Below, piece after piece: positions 1 through 12,294 of a stretch of DNA of 64,000 nt. Each line of letters starts with the position of its first letter. Within the stretch, counting starts at the first letter, position 1. The stretch covers positions 17,380,201 through 17,444,200 of the forward strand of contig CM070877.1 in assembly GCA_036365515.1 (NCBI GenBank), given 5' to 3'. The notes beneath the pieces are model-generated. The model ran no database searches, had not been told where the DNA came from, and saw only the letters and a list, made by a program, of their open reading frames with translations. Source of the stretch: Torymus aiolomorphi (lineage: Eukaryota > Arthropoda > Insecta > Hymenoptera > Torymidae). The translations under genes and the position numbers were made by a program.

Positions 1-1198
1 TGATGTGGAAAAAATAGAACACAATATATCTTCATCAATATATTTGCAAATGGATTAACTTAAAAATTAATTGAGTTAATGTTCTGAGTTAAAAGTTTCT
101 CTTAAGCGTCAATTTACAAAAATCTTTCACCCCTGCCGCTGTGCAGTCCCTCTTTAATTTTGTAGCTTCTCCTTAAAATATAAATCTAATCCAATAAAAT
201 TAAAATTAATTCCAATGCACGTGTAAGTATAACACATTATACTATGCAACCCCTCTTTAATTTAAAGCTCCTCCTTAAAATAAGATTTCTTTAAGTCTAT
301 AACATTACCATTATCGGTTATAACGATCAGCGAAAAATATATATGCTTTGTTTCAACATTAAGGGAATTCTCTCGATACCAAACTAGTGAAAATAAGGGC
401 CATTGATCTATTTGTTAATTTACAAAGTAAATGTTGTTCAAGAAAGTCTTACAAATACTGGTTAACTAATTAATGATTATACATCCAAACAAAACAATTC
501 TATTCGTCTGAATGATCAATAACAAGTTTCGTAAGGAAGCTAATTTGACTCATTTTTTGAGGTTAAATATACCGTTTTTTAATTCACTAAAAATTTTTTA
601 AGACATAGAGGTATGCAATGATACTTTTTAAAAGCAATAACCGTTCGTCGCATGCTCATCTTTGGATGAAATTTTTTCATTACCAACAACTTTTAATGCC
701 CTGCAAAATACGTAAATTTGTGCGAATTCCCATAAGACTCCAGGTTAAATTACTTAAACGAAAACATGAATCTTCCTAGGTACCTTTTTGTTCGAAAAAT
801 TTAACTGAGTTATGTTAAGAGTTATACTAACTATACTTTCAAATTTTATTAAAATCTGCTTTCTTATTCAAAATCGAGAGAATTCCTTTAAGCTATTTCT
901 TAAACGATTATTTGTAATATATTTTAATAGGAGAAGTGGTTATGTGGTGCTATTGGAGAAGGATACCACTTTAAATAAAAATTCGACGCGTCTGTTAATA
1001 GTACCTCAATGGTGACGTTGGAAACTTGTTTCGTTTCAATAAAAAAAAAGAATTGAAAGCTTCTCTTAAGCGTTACGCTGAATGTTTAAATTCATATAAC
1101 ATATGAAAATATCTATTACATAAAACCAAGAATGTTACTTATTTTTTGACAAAGGTGGGGGTTGACGAGCGGAGTGAGTAGGGGGTACCCCCCTAGTG
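1..1198. other. AT-rich non-coding DNA
   Basis: No supportable gene. Short repeated phrases are present: a CTCTTTAATTT...CTCCTTAAAATA block occurs at about 143-183 and again at about 245-287, and CTCTTAAGCGT occurs at about 93 and 1064. GGGAATTCTCTCGAT at about 363 has an inverted partner at about 873. These may be remnants of an old repeat, but no boundaries can be set. Confidence 0.5.
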
Positions 1199-1292
1199 GT
1201 GTGCGTGCATGCGTGCGTGCGCGAGTGCGTGCGTGCGTGGGTGCGTGCGTGCGTGCGTGCGTGCGTGCGCGCGCGTGTGTGTGTGTGTGTGT
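1199..1292. repeat. GTGC/GCGT microsatellite
   Basis: Alternating purine-pyrimidine tract of GTGC, GCGT and finally GT units, about 94 bp. It follows a G-run and a GGGGGTACCCCCC palindrome at about 1180-1192. Open frames across it are artefacts of the repeat. Confidence 0.9.
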
Positions 1293-4200
1293 AAAAAGCT
1301 TCTTCTTACTCATACGCCAATTTGTTTAGTTATTTGAAACATTAAAATTATATTTCTTTAATATGAAATAATTTATTCTTTTGAACTAAAGTTATATAAT
1401 TTCATGAAAAAAGTGCATCCTCTTGTGGGTCATATCTTACTACGGGAAAACAGTTTCTTTAAAATTTTAGCCGACTCATGACCTCTCTAACACTTACAGT
1501 GTTAATGACGGAAATGTAATGACTTTACCAATTAGGTTAAGTTGATTATTTTACTGAAATAATTCATTTTAATCTATTATTATTATTATGTAACTCAACC
1601 TGGATTGTTTACTTTAAAAATTAGTGCAAAATTTACAAACGCTACCATAATATTGTTAAACCCAACCCAGGACACTCTGCAAATGATACCAACAACTTGA
1701 ACGCGATTCTTTCAGGTTTGACAAAATATCCGAAATATTTCCAACGAAATCAAGTTTAAAACGTGAAATCGCATTTATGTAACGGGATCCAGGATGTATC
1801 GAGCTATCGGGCCACGCAGGTGCCCCCCCCCCCCCCCCAAAACAATCAGGTATCGAGCATTTTGGTACACGTGTAGTGTGAAAAAAACTTCGATAAACCA
1901 AATAATTACATATTCGAGAAGCAATATTTGAGCAATTCATCAAATAATCACTGCTCCACTATATAATCGAGTTCATTTATGCGCGCGCGCGCGTAAGATA
2001 GGAGATAAGTCGGTGCCGATAAAATGCTAAAAAGGTTTTATCTACCAGGAACTATTTATAAAAGATAAATTCGCGTCGTCAGCGTTAGTTGGTGAATGCG
2101 GAACTTTCAGTACTTTTCATTCGAAATTTGGCTCTTTAAAAGCAATAATGGACTTAAATGATAGTTATTTCTATTCGTATTTAAGCACTATCCTATTAAA
2201 ACTTTCTATACACCGAAAATATTGGAATATCATTACGATTTCAATATTGGCGTATGAATTGCAATTCAACTCGAAGAGACATTACAAATGAACGATTTTT
2301 ATTTGAGCGCTGATTCTTAATTGAGTTACTGAGGGTGTATAATATGATCGTAAAATGAAATTGAAAAAATGATGATTGCAGCAGGAGAGTTATCTAGTTT
2401 CTCCAAAGCCACGGTAGATCTATCTAGTTCTATCGAGATTTTGAAACAGAGACACACGTCCATAAATCTAAACAATCTGTCACGAAGCCGAGATGGATTC
2501 AATTTCACGTCAAATCACACTCCATTCCGCCGCAGTCCAACCCACCATTGCGAAAAAGAGACAACCTTTCGGTTCATCAGAATTCCGCTGAATCCAAAAT
2601 CTCCGAGAAGAAAAGAAAAAAAAGTTTTAAGAGACGAAGATGGAGGTTCGGCCTTGCGTACGCGAGGGGGCAAAGAAGTCAGCGATAAGTTGGGCAACAC
2701 TGGCCGATAGCGCGCTATCGTTATCTCTCTCGGCGTTACGTCGCGAATACACACATACACGCGCGCGCGCGCACACACGAATCCGGCGCCACTTTTCTCC
2801 TCTCGCTCTATCGCGCCGCCGTCTAATGGCGTTGGCTTGTTGGTCGAGAGGAGAGAGAATCGTTGCTGTGCTTTTGTTTTGGCGCGAAAGGAGCCGAGAG
2901 AGGAAGGAAAGATAGCGCGCGCAGGTGTTGGATTCGACGCGCTTTCTAATACTTAGTCGCGGAGATGATCGCGAGCGAGGATAATACTGGGTTGTTTGCT
3001 TTCTGTTTGACTGTTTAGGACTCGCGAGGTGTTGCAAAGGTTGGTTAGGTTTCGCGGATATTAAAGCGTTTGTGTTTTCATGAGGTACTTTAAGTCAATC
3101 TCTATATTGCATAAATATAGTTATAAGTTGGCTGAAGATTATTTAAAAATACGATATTTTGACGAAACTTTGGCTAAATCAAATCAAAATACCTTAAATT
3201 TTATTCTACAAATGAGAGTGGGAGGAAAATATTCACGGCCATGAGTAATTTATCCGATTGTTGAAAGTGTTTTTCCCAAACTAACGCTATAGAACTTCCG
3301 CGAAACTTCGGAATCGAAACTTTTCCCCGAACCCCGAAAATTTCCCCGGCAAATTCCGCGAACTCACCGCGAAGAATACCCAACTCCTACAATCCCGAGA
3401 CCCTTTGTAACAAAGCCAGCGATAAAAGAATCCACGAATCTTCCTAAAGAATTCCCATCTCTCATGAAAAACTAGCGAGTCTTTTTCGGTTTGCATATAA
3501 CACACAGCCGTTCGTTCGCTCGCTAGCTCGCGAGAAAGTACAGCGAAGGTTACGGCGCTCGGTCAAGGAAAAATCGCGTGCAGACAAGCCGTAAGTAGAA
3601 TATAACTGAGTGCGCAAGCGGCCTCAGTTCGCGCGTGAGAGAGACAGATGCAGAAAATCCACGGAGAGAAAATGCGTTGAAGGTGTTGTTGTCGGAGAGT
3701 GCACGAACAGTGCAAATAGTGGTGGCATTCGTGGGAAGGGCAGGAGGGGAGAGGGAAAAAAAGAGAAATTCCAGCGTGGTATGCATGAGCGAGCGAGCTT
3801 TGGTTTTTCACGATCGTAAGGCGAGGTTGTAGTACAGTGTCGTGGAGATAGTATAAGGCTATGTTTTATTGATTGTGTTTCAATCGGAAGGAGCAATGTG
3901 GCGTATGTATTAAAGTGGAATTTGGAGCAGCCGAAATTATTCATACACGTCTTAATCGGAGTACAGGTCGTTGATGAAGAGTTCAACGAATTTCGAATGT
4001 TTTTGTTTCATCAATCTTAGAAAAGGATGTTCTAAATACGTCCTAAAGACAAGCGATTGATTGAATCAATGAATTAATATGAATTTCGAGGTATTGATAT
4101 TTATTTATTCGAATCTCATCTATTCAATAAGCACACTGCAAATGGTAATAATTTTTTTCATGACTGTACCAATAATAATATTGTTAATATAAAACTTTCT

Positions 4201-4506
4201 ACGAAAGTATAAAATAAGGCAAGTATAGACGTTTTTTCTGTATAATCTATAAAATAATAATATTTATGATTTTTTAAAAGAAATCAAATAAATACCAGTG
4301 AAAAAGTCTTTTACTTCTTTGAGTCATTGTATGCTGAACAAATTATATGTAAGTAAGTACATTCAAATTGTTCATTGCAAATCAAACAAATGAAAGTTGT
4401 GAAATCAATTATCAATAGTCAAGTAATGCAAACAACTCTCGGAAACAACTGTATGACTATTCTCAGAAATGTATTAAAATTTATTCATCCTTCTATACAA
4501 ATTAAA
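1293..4506. other. Non-coding region with CG-rich, GA-rich stretch
   Basis: No gene recognised. A run of 16 C lies at 1823-1838 and a GC alternation at about 1981-1994. From about 2500 to 3900 the sequence becomes CG-rich with short GA, CA and CGCG tracts. Similar GC-rich blocks recur at 13680-14080, 15190-15480, 25790-26080, 42500-42850, 52960-53600 and 63540-63780. Such blocks could be promoters or 5' exons of untranslated RNA, but no start site, splice pattern or protein supports this. Confidence 0.45.
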
Positions 4507-4795
4507 CACAAGAAAGTACTGAAATCAATTTATTGTAGTCAAGTACCCATAAGTTAACTTGACTGAATAATACAACTTTTCGTAACTACTTAAAAATATT
4601 CAGTCAGCGGGCATAAAGTATTACTTAACGCCTAACAGGCGTAATAGCTCTCATACTCCTACCAAACTTTATAGAACCTACGCACTTTACGCCCGTGTGG
4701 GCGAAAATTATTTTAATTATATAACTATTATGCCTTCTTTTTATTACTAAAATTCATAAGAATTTTATCAGTTATTTACGAAAAGTCAAAGCCTA

Positions 4796-5765
4796 CACGG
4801 AGAAAATATTTCTGTAAAAATTATAATAATTTCTGTAAAAATTATAATAATTTCTGTAAAAATTACTATCTTGTTTAGGTAACGCAGCCACAGACTGTTT
4901 GCAGTATGATATTTAGTATTTAAGCAATAAAAATTATAAAAAAATAAAGAAAAATTACTATTCTAGTATGGTAAAAATTCTAATTCATAAATTTTACTGC
5001 AGGAACTATAGTAAATTTTCTTATTCGTGTAAAAAATTTTCCTATACAGATTGGAGACTTTACAAGACTGGATAGTAATTTTCACAGGCAGTATAACATA
5101 TATATACATGAGGGACACACCACGTGTGCGCGATATAACCTGCAACGGCGTCTTCGAATGACCAATAACAAACATAAATTTGGCGTAAGGCGCAACGTAA
5201 TGCAGGCAGCAGGCTAGTTGCCTTATAAATACTTGTAATAATTGTTAAAACCAAATTAATTATTACAATTATTTCAGAAATATATAAGTAATAATTATGC
5301 TAATGCACATATGCTGTAACATATGTAGACGATTCGGATTATCTCGCGTATGTGTACTACGATGGCGCAGTCGGTAAGTGATTGGATTACGACGCGGCAG
5401 GTCCAGGTTCGATTCCCGTCTCCGGCAAAATTTTTTCAGCTTTATTTAATTAATTTTCATTAATAATTTAATTTGTTTGTATATAATAAGTTAAATCGTG
5501 GGATAAAATAAAAAAGAAATCAACAAGCTAAATGAAATTTTTTTTCGTGAATCTTGGTTTACATAAAAATTACTAGAAATCTAGTGAATTTTATACTAGC
5601 AATCTAGTAAATTTTATAAACCAGGATAGTAAAATTTAAAAACTCATCAAGATTACCATCTGGGTTGTAAAAAATATAAATTGTCAGTCTGTGGCTGCGT
5701 TACCTACACGGGATAGTAATTTTTACAGAAATTATTATAATTTTTACACAAATATTTTCTCCGTG
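4796..5765. mobile_element. TA-flanked inverted-repeat element (CACGGAG ends) nested in the left arm
   Basis: Inverted ends begin CACGGAGAAAATATTT and extend about 100 bp (4796-4895 against 5680-5765), including the phrase GGTAACGCAGCCACAGACTG in both arms. TA flanks both ends. The right arm of the host foldback (about 8255) shows the same site without the insert, so the boundaries and the TA duplication are well supported. The element is 970 bp with no transposase. A tRNA-like segment sits near its middle. The ends match the 371-bp element at 50332-50702, indicating one family. Confidence 0.85.
5355..5428 (+). other. tRNA-like sequence (A and B box), probably not a functional tRNA
   Basis: TGGCGCAGTCGGTAAG matches a tRNA D-arm / A box, and GGTTCGATTCC matches the B box at the usual spacing. 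The 3' side ends CTCCGGCA like an acceptor strand with discriminator base. However, the 5' flank (GTACTAC) does not pair with it, and only about three of five T-stem pairs form. It is best read as a degenerate tRNA or tRNA-derived promoter captured in the 970-bp element. A tRNA covariance-model score would decide. Confidence 0.5.
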
Positions 5766-6103
5766 TATATAAAAAAATTACATAGTTACCACCACATCTC
5801 CATTTTTCGTTGATCTTTCTCAGTTTTGAAATTTCTATAATATTACGCATCTTGGGAGGACAATAGAAGTCTATAGAGCTGCTCTAGCAGGGGTCGTCCT
5901 CCAATCTCCCATACATACTTGGCGGGCCCGACGGCTTGCAGTTTAAGGTGTAGACATGGTCATTTTTAAATAAATATTCATATGTTTAAAGATCAGATAA
6001 AATGTATAAATGGGTTGCTTCTACATATTAAATAGGGCTCAGTATTGAATTTATTAGTCTGTTTTTAAATAGAAAGTGCAAACCCGCATGAAAATATCAT
6101 ATG

Positions 6104-6211
6104 AGATCTCATATGAGAATATTGGACATCAGATCTCATTTGGGAATATCGGACATCAGATCTCATATGAGAATATCGGACATCAGATCTCATATGAGAT
6201 CCCATAATATG
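6104..6211. repeat. 27-bp palindromic tandem repeat, about four units
   Basis: Units read AGATCTCATATGAGAATATC followed by GGACATC. Each contains the self-complementary core TCTCATATGAGA. Three nearly full units and a diverged fourth are present. A further ATCTCATATGAGATGTC palindrome follows at about 6242-6260. Confidence 0.85.
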
Positions 6212-7527
6212 TAAAATTGCAGATGACATCACACATATGATATCTCATATGAGATGTCATATGATATTTACACGACGGAAAAGAATAAAAAAAACCGCTG
6301 CCAATTCATTGACACGTAGCTTCCTCAAAATAATTTTTTGATTCCTTTTATTAAATTAAAATTCGAAAAATAAATTTTTCACGAAAAAAATTGGAAAAAT
6401 TTTATGGAAAATATTAACTTGTAATTTATTCATGGCTATTCATTGAGATTCCATTTGTAATTTATTTGTTTGTGATTTTAAATCTTATATGAATGGAAAA
6501 CAATCTTCTTCAAGTTCTATTCTTCATCAAATGTTTCTTCTTCAAGTCCACTGTCAACGGCTTCTCGTCGTACATTGGTTCGAAATAAAAAAAATATTCT
6601 AAAGTTGTTCTTTGATTGTGTTTACCTCAAATATCTCTGAAATTTATGAACCAATCATTTTGCCAAAAGAACTCATCCGAGAACTATCAATAATATACCT
6701 CTACAATGAATTTTGAAGCGAATAAGACAATTTTACTCTTCTAATAGTTGAACATATAAAACTCATTTTTTTTCATTTTTCAATTTTTACGTTTTTGTTA
6801 ATAACAAAAGAACCGTGATCTAGAGAATTAATTTTTTTTAGAAAATATAGGTAATTTAATTCTCTTTCGAATGCCACCCATCCCATTTAGATACATAGAG
6901 CCGTTCTCGAGAAATTACGATTAAAAAAAAAATTGAAAAAAATTTTAACCTCAAATATCTCCGAAATTTATGGATCAATCCTTTTGCCCAAAGAACTCAC
7001 TCGATTGGTATACAAAATCTACCCCTACAAAGAATTTCAAAGTGATTAAGCTAATGTTACTATAGTTATTGAACGACAAAAAAAATCACTTTTTTTTATA
7101 AATTATTTTTTTTCTCAAAAAATAATGAATAAAAAAACCTAAAAATTTAGTAAGTTATAGTACTTAATATCCTTTATAACCAAAAACATATTCATGTTAA
7201 TATCTTTTTTAATTTCGAAATATAACCTATTTACAAAAAATTACGTTTTCATCAATAACTTATGACGAAAGATAGCTATTGACTTTTTTTTTTTTTAAAT
7301 TGTAGATAATTTTATCCTACATACAGAGAATTCATGATATATAAACAATATTTGTTCTAAATATTAAAAAAATCGAAAATAAAAATGTTGAAAATGAAAA
7401 AATGGCTATAAAAAAAAAAAATTAAATTTTACAAAAATAGAATATTGACCCCAATTGTGGAAGGAAAATCTAAAAAAATGATCACTCTCTCGTTAAAATC
7501 GGTCGAGTAGATCATGAGATATCAGCG

Positions 7528-7662
<135 letters not shown>

Positions 7663-8738
7663 TCCATACGGACATTTTCTAAAAATAGTGTATTTCGATT
7701 CCAAATTTGCTAAATAACATTTCTAACACATTATCTCATAAACTTTTTTTTTTACTATCACAAAGCTTCCTCTAGGAGGAAGCAATAGGTGGCTTACAAA
7801 ATGGTTAACAAAACCTAAAGCACTTTTGAGTAGACAATAAATTTATATGCATTCTTATCTCATTCCCGCTTAAAAAAGACGGACACAAGGAAAAATATTT
7901 TCGGTAATGAAAGTAAATCATGAGATTCTGCACATGTAGGGATATTATATTTAAACGGTATCAATTAGAAATTAGAGCCAATGTAATTATTTATAATGGG
8001 CCTATAGGTATAAACATTGTTAATGAATTTATGTAAAAATTTAGTATTCTACATTTACAAAGCCCACCGGCAAACTGGAAACCGTCGGGCCCGCCAAGTA
8101 TGTATGGGAGATTGGAGGACCACCCCTGCTAGAGCAGTTCTATAGACTTCTATTGTCCTCCCAAGATGCGTAATATTATAGAAATTTCAAAACTGAGAAA
8201 GATCAATGAAAAATAGAGATGTGGTGGTAACTATGTATTTTTTTTATATAGGCTTTGACTTTTCGTAAATAACTGATAAAATTCTTATGAATTTTAGAAA
8301 TAAAAAGAAGGCATAATAGTTATATAATTAAAATAATTTTCGCCCACACGGGCGTAAAGTGCGTAGGTTCTATAAAGTTTGGTAGGAGTATGGAAGCTAT
8401 TACGCCTGTTAGGCGTTAAGTAGTACTTTATGCCCGCTGACTGAATATTTTTAAGTAGTTACGAAAAGTTGTATTATTCAGTCAAGTTAACTTATGGGTA
8501 CTTGACTACAATAAATTGATTTCAGTACTTTCTTGTGAGAAAATCATATGTTAGATTAATTGAGCACTTTTATTCGTTGAAATTTTCACAATAACACATC
8601 ATTTTTACTTTTTTCAGTATTCCCATGTTCATGGGAATAAATATGTATAACAGCACAGCACTGATATCGACTAAGTTTTTTAAAGATGACAGATGCTTTT
8701 TAAACCAAGGCTCAGACCAATATTTCAAATCGGCATCA

Positions 8739-9076
8739 TAAATTATGTTGTATATTTATATCCTCACGTGTAACTCAACAATATTTTCTTCTATGCCAAA
8801 ACTTATTATGAAGTGTATGAACCTCATAACGCGTAATTATTTATTAATACACGCTTGTTCTATTTTCAAAACATTTGAAACTGATTTTTAATAGAAGTTT
8901 TAAAATTTGATTATAAACACTTCATGTAACACATCATACCAGTACTTTATTTTATTTATTACACAAAACACTGAAAATTATATTGTATATTTATAACCTC
9001 GCGTATCACTCAGCAATATTTTCTTCTATGCAAAAGTGTATTATGAAGTTTATGAACCTCATAACACGTAATTACT
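8739..9076. repeat. Tandem repeat, period about 235 bp (left part)
   Basis: A unit containing TTGTATATTTATA, CTCAGCAATATTTTCTTCTA, GAACCTCATAAC and TATTACACAAAACACTGA starts at about 8739 and again at about 8976. The second unit is split by the mariner insertion and resumes at 10563. The first unit therefore serves as an empty target site for that insertion. Confidence 0.75.
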
Positions 9077-9078
9077 TA

Positions 9079-9114
9079 CGAGGGTCATTTGACAAGTACC
9101 TAGCCTCACCGCCA
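9079..9114 (+). repeat. Extra mariner left terminal repeat
   Basis: This 36-bp segment differs at one base from the left end of the full element at 9270 and includes the subterminal GCCTCACCGCCA. It marks either a truncated older mariner at the same place or a duplicated end. Confidence 0.85.
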
Positions 9115-9448
9115 GAAATATTTAACTTCAAAGTTTTTGTGTTAACACGGGATCCCTATCTAAGCTAGTTTTAAAATTACATTTTAATTTACTATAAAAA
9201 AGTTTTCTTTGTGTTTCTTTTTCAACCGTAAGCCATAAAACTAGAAATCGAGAGGAATAATATGGTATACGAGGGTCACTTGACAAGTACCTAGCCTCAC
9301 CGCCACATGGTGCCACTATCGCACCAAAAATACACTACAGTGCCGTATCTTCCTGTAAACGGTTACAGATGAAATTTCAGCCGGATCGGAGTTGTAGTTT
9401 ATTTTTGAGAGCGTGTGAAAGCAAATGTGTCCGTTGATTTTTGAAAAA

Positions 9449-10497
9449 ATGGAGAAAGAACAATATCGGTCGGTGATTCGATTCTTGTTTTTGGAAGGGA
9501 AATCGCGCAGTGAAATTAAAGAACGCTTGGATGCAGTATATGGGGATGCTTCTCCTTCGATGGCGATCGTTAAATTTTGGTATAACGAGTTTCAACGTGG
9601 TCGTACGTCGGTTTTTGATGATCCACGCCCAGGTGCTCCGAAAACAGCCACTACGGAGGAGAACGTGACAAAAATACACGATATCGTTTTGTCAGACCGC
9701 CGATTAAAGGTGCACGAGATAGCTGCGATAGTAGGCATCTCAGAAGAACGCGTGTGGCATATCCTACATGAGATTTTAGGCATGAAGAAGCTGTCAGCAA
9801 TGTGGGTGCCGCGTTTGCTGACTGCAGACAACAAGCGCATCCGTGTGACCAGTTCAGAGCAGTGTTTGGAGCTGTTTAATCGCAATCCAAAAGAGTTTTT
9901 GCGTCGTTACGTGATCGTCGACGAAACATGGATTCACTACTACACTCCAGAGACCAAGGAGCAGTCAAAACAGTGGACCTTACCCGGTGAACCTGCTCCG
10001 AAGAAGGCGAAGACGGTCCCGTCGGCCGGAAAGGCGATGCCACTGTTTTCTGGGATTCTCAAGGTGTGATTTTTATTGACTATCTGGAGAAGAGCAAAAC
10101 GGTCACAGGACAGTACTACGCCGAACTATTGAGCCGATTTGACGCCGTGTTAGAAGAAAAACGGCCCCATTTGTCTAAAAAGAAAGTGCTTTTCCACCAC
10201 CATAATGCACCGGCTCACACTTCTGCACTCGCCACGGCTAAATTGGTCGAATTATGCTACGAACTGCTGCCCCATCCACCGTATTCTCCAGATTTGGCTC
10301 CGTGCGACTTTTTTTTGTTTCCGAACCTAAAAGATTCTCTCGCCGGGAAGAGATTCCACTCCAATAACGAAATAATCGCCGCCACGGAGGCCTATTTTGC
10401 AAACCAAGAGAAAACATTTTTTTCAACGGGGTTAAAAAAATTGGAACACCGCTGGACCAAGTGTATTCAACTAAAAGGAGACGACATTGTAAAATAA
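9449..10497 (+). pseudogene. mariner transposase, frameshifted and catalytically altered
   Basis: Cut-and-paste transposase of the Tc1/mariner superfamily, like the transposase part of SETMAR. The frame is open from 9425, but the canonical start is the ATG at 9449 (MEKEQYRSVIRFLF). The N-terminal paired helix-turn-helix region runs to about residue 110, with WVPRLLTADNK as the linker. The first catalytic Asp is in IVDETWIHYY, and the third is in SPDLAPCDFF. The second is lost: FHHHNAPAHT has His where the family has Asp (FHxDNAPAH). A one-base deletion near 10035-10045 shifts the frame just before VFWDSQGVIFIDYL, so the second half reads in another frame up to the TAA at 10495. The copy cannot encode active enzyme. 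Confidence 0.95.
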
Positions 10498-10562
10498 ATT
10501 TTATTTTTTGTAAAATTTTGGTGTTTTCATTTGTAGGCTAGGTACTTATCAAATGACCCTCG

Positions 10563-10840
10563 TATTAATACATACTTGTGCTATTTTCAAAACATTTCAA
10601 ACTGATTTTAAGTAGAAGTTTTAAAATTATCATGCAACACATTTTACCGGTATTTTATTTTTTTATATTACACAAAACACTGATTAGATGTCATTTTTTA
10701 ATCACTATGTTATTTGTTATTTATAACATTTGAATTATATGTGCACTTCATGCATTATATCATACCGGTATTTTATTTTATTTATTACACAAAACACTGA
10801 TTAGATGTCATTTTTTAATAATCACAACATTTTTATTATC
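10563..10840. repeat. Tandem repeat (right part) after the mariner
   Basis: This continues the unit interrupted at 9076: TTAATACATACTTGTG, TTCAAAACATTTCAAACTG and the TATTACACAAAACACTGATT block, which occurs twice (about 10670 and 10790). AT-rich sequence without a gene follows to 11711. Confidence 0.65.
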
Positions 10841-11707
10841 AATATAATTTTTTCAACTAGATAGACGATCTATGAAAATCACAATTTTCTTTTCTTATTT
10901 TGAAAAACTTACTTCAAAACATAATACTTCTTTCGTACTTTGAGTCCAATACTGTCTAAATAAACATCTTAGTTGTTGTTTGTTTTATGTGTGATTCATT
11001 GAAAGCAATGAAACTTTCATTTTCTTCATTGACATCCACGTACTCTATTCGTCCTGTCAAATATGAAGACAAATTTTTAATATTCTACTAAACTTATATC
11101 TCACATGAAAAATTTTCATGTTGAGGATATAAATAAATACATCTTGAAAAATATTGTGTCGTAATATTTTCGATGAACTTGAATAATTAATAATAATTAA
11201 TGAACTCTTCTTTGTTAAAAACTATTTTTTAACAGTGATCTTGATAATAATCCTTACAGTTTCTGTATAATAATCCTTACAGTAACAATATTTATTATAA
11301 ACTTTATTGATTTATAACTTTATAATAAAAGTTTGCTACTTATCTGATTATAATATATTCCTATTGCCCATTGATATTCAGAGCTGCTTATATAGGTTAC
11401 CTTTTTCCAATCAACTCCAAAATCCAAAATGAAATAATCTGTATATATGTATCTGTATGTATATATATGTTCTTTTTCCAATCCACTTGTGAGATTTTAA
11501 TGATTCAAAAAAAATCTTCTTGTATATATCTGTAAAAAATAATAAAAAATTCTCACAAAGTATTAATTCTTTTATGTTTTAAAATAATTTTAGCCTTTAA
11601 CATTTAGCCATTTAATATACTTATCTAAAAAAATTGATTTGCCCCGTTGATGCTCATAGATAAAAATTATTTTAATCAGTCGACTTCCTGAGATCTTTGA
11701 TTATTTA

Positions 11708-11711
<4 letters not shown>
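10841..11711. other. AT-rich non-coding DNA
   Basis: No gene or repeat boundary seen. Part of this could be intron or flank of the MBTPS1-like fragment, which reads leftwards from 12294. Confidence 0.4.

Positions 11712-11800
<89 letters not shown>
11712..11800. repeat. AT microsatellite
   Basis: About 89 bp of (AT)n. On the minus strand it begins immediately after a plausible splice donor (CCA|GTATAT) of the MBTPS1-like fragment, so it would lie in an intron of the ancestral gene. Confidence 0.95.
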
Positions 11801-11801
<1 letters not shown>

Positions 11802-12294
11802 TGGTGTAGTTTCGTTAACTAGTCCTGGTGTGGCCAAAGTTGAAATTGGACACAAAGGGAGTATTCGATAAACCTTGTCTGAACCTGGTGGTTCTAACAC
11901 TTTGTTATGACGATTGAGGTGATTATCTTCCATGCGTTTGGGAAGGGCTGTTGCACCTAATGCCATAATATTTTTTTTTGTTTTTAATCCTATTTTCTTC
12001 CTCTATGAAGACTGATGGAATTCGTCCAGTAGTAGTATATTTCAAAATTGCATCTAACATCCAAAAGCATGCTATACCACCAACAATAAAATTTATACAA
12101 ATTTGAAAAAATTGGATGATGATACAAAATTTCTGGGAATGACTATCATCAATACAGTTTGAGCCTCCATATATAGTAATTCTCCCTGCTAAACTCAATT
12201 TTGACTCAGTTTCTTTTATTTCATTATTTTCAATATCATTAGTTATAATATAACATGATATGTAAAATTCACTAAAGACTGAGAATTGTATAGT
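11802..12294 (-). pseudogene. Fragment resembling MBTPS1 (site-1 protease) C-terminal region
   Basis: Site-1 protease is a Golgi subtilase that cleaves SREBP and ATF6. The fragment corresponds to the luminal region after the protease domain, not to the catalytic triad. Reading leftwards, a likely acceptor (TTTTCAG) precedes 12294. The first exon carries AGRITIYGGSNCIDDSHSQK, resembling the family's GGRI..YGDSNC.D.SH.QKDCFW. A 54-bp intron with GT/AG ends (12125-12072) then joins CFWMLDAILKYTT. After a 9-A run at 11971-11979 the frame shifts and continues RMEDNHLNRHNKVLEP through LVNETTPV, where the family has RMEGNHLHRYSKVLE and LNETAP. It stops at a donor-like GTATAT. A retained intron position argues for duplicated DNA rather than a retrocopy. 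The frameshift and the absence of upstream exons in the next kilobase argue for a pseudogene. A sequencing error in the A run is the alternative. Confidence 0.7.

Larger units (their letters stand above)
9079..10562 (+). mobile_element. mariner insertion with two left ends
   Basis: A 1293-bp mariner (9270-10562) has inverted ends CGAGGGTCA(C/T)TTGA(C/T)AAG and TA at both sides. A second copy of the left end lies at 9079-9114, also preceded by TA. Comparison with the uninterrupted tandem unit (GTAATTATTTATTAATACA at about 8840) shows that the foreign DNA begins at 9079, not 9270, and ends at 10562. The target is therefore a single TA duplicated at 9077-9078 and 10563-10564. The 190-bp leader between the two left ends has no recognisable coding. 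Confidence 0.85.

Noticed and set aside
2369..3037. Several overlapping Arg/Ser-rich frames in the CG-rich block
   Set aside because: Overlap in many frames on both strands, follow local simple-sequence composition, no homolog recognised.
5355..5428. Functional tRNA gene
   Set aside because: Acceptor strands do not pair and the T-stem is weak; kept only as a tRNA-like segment.
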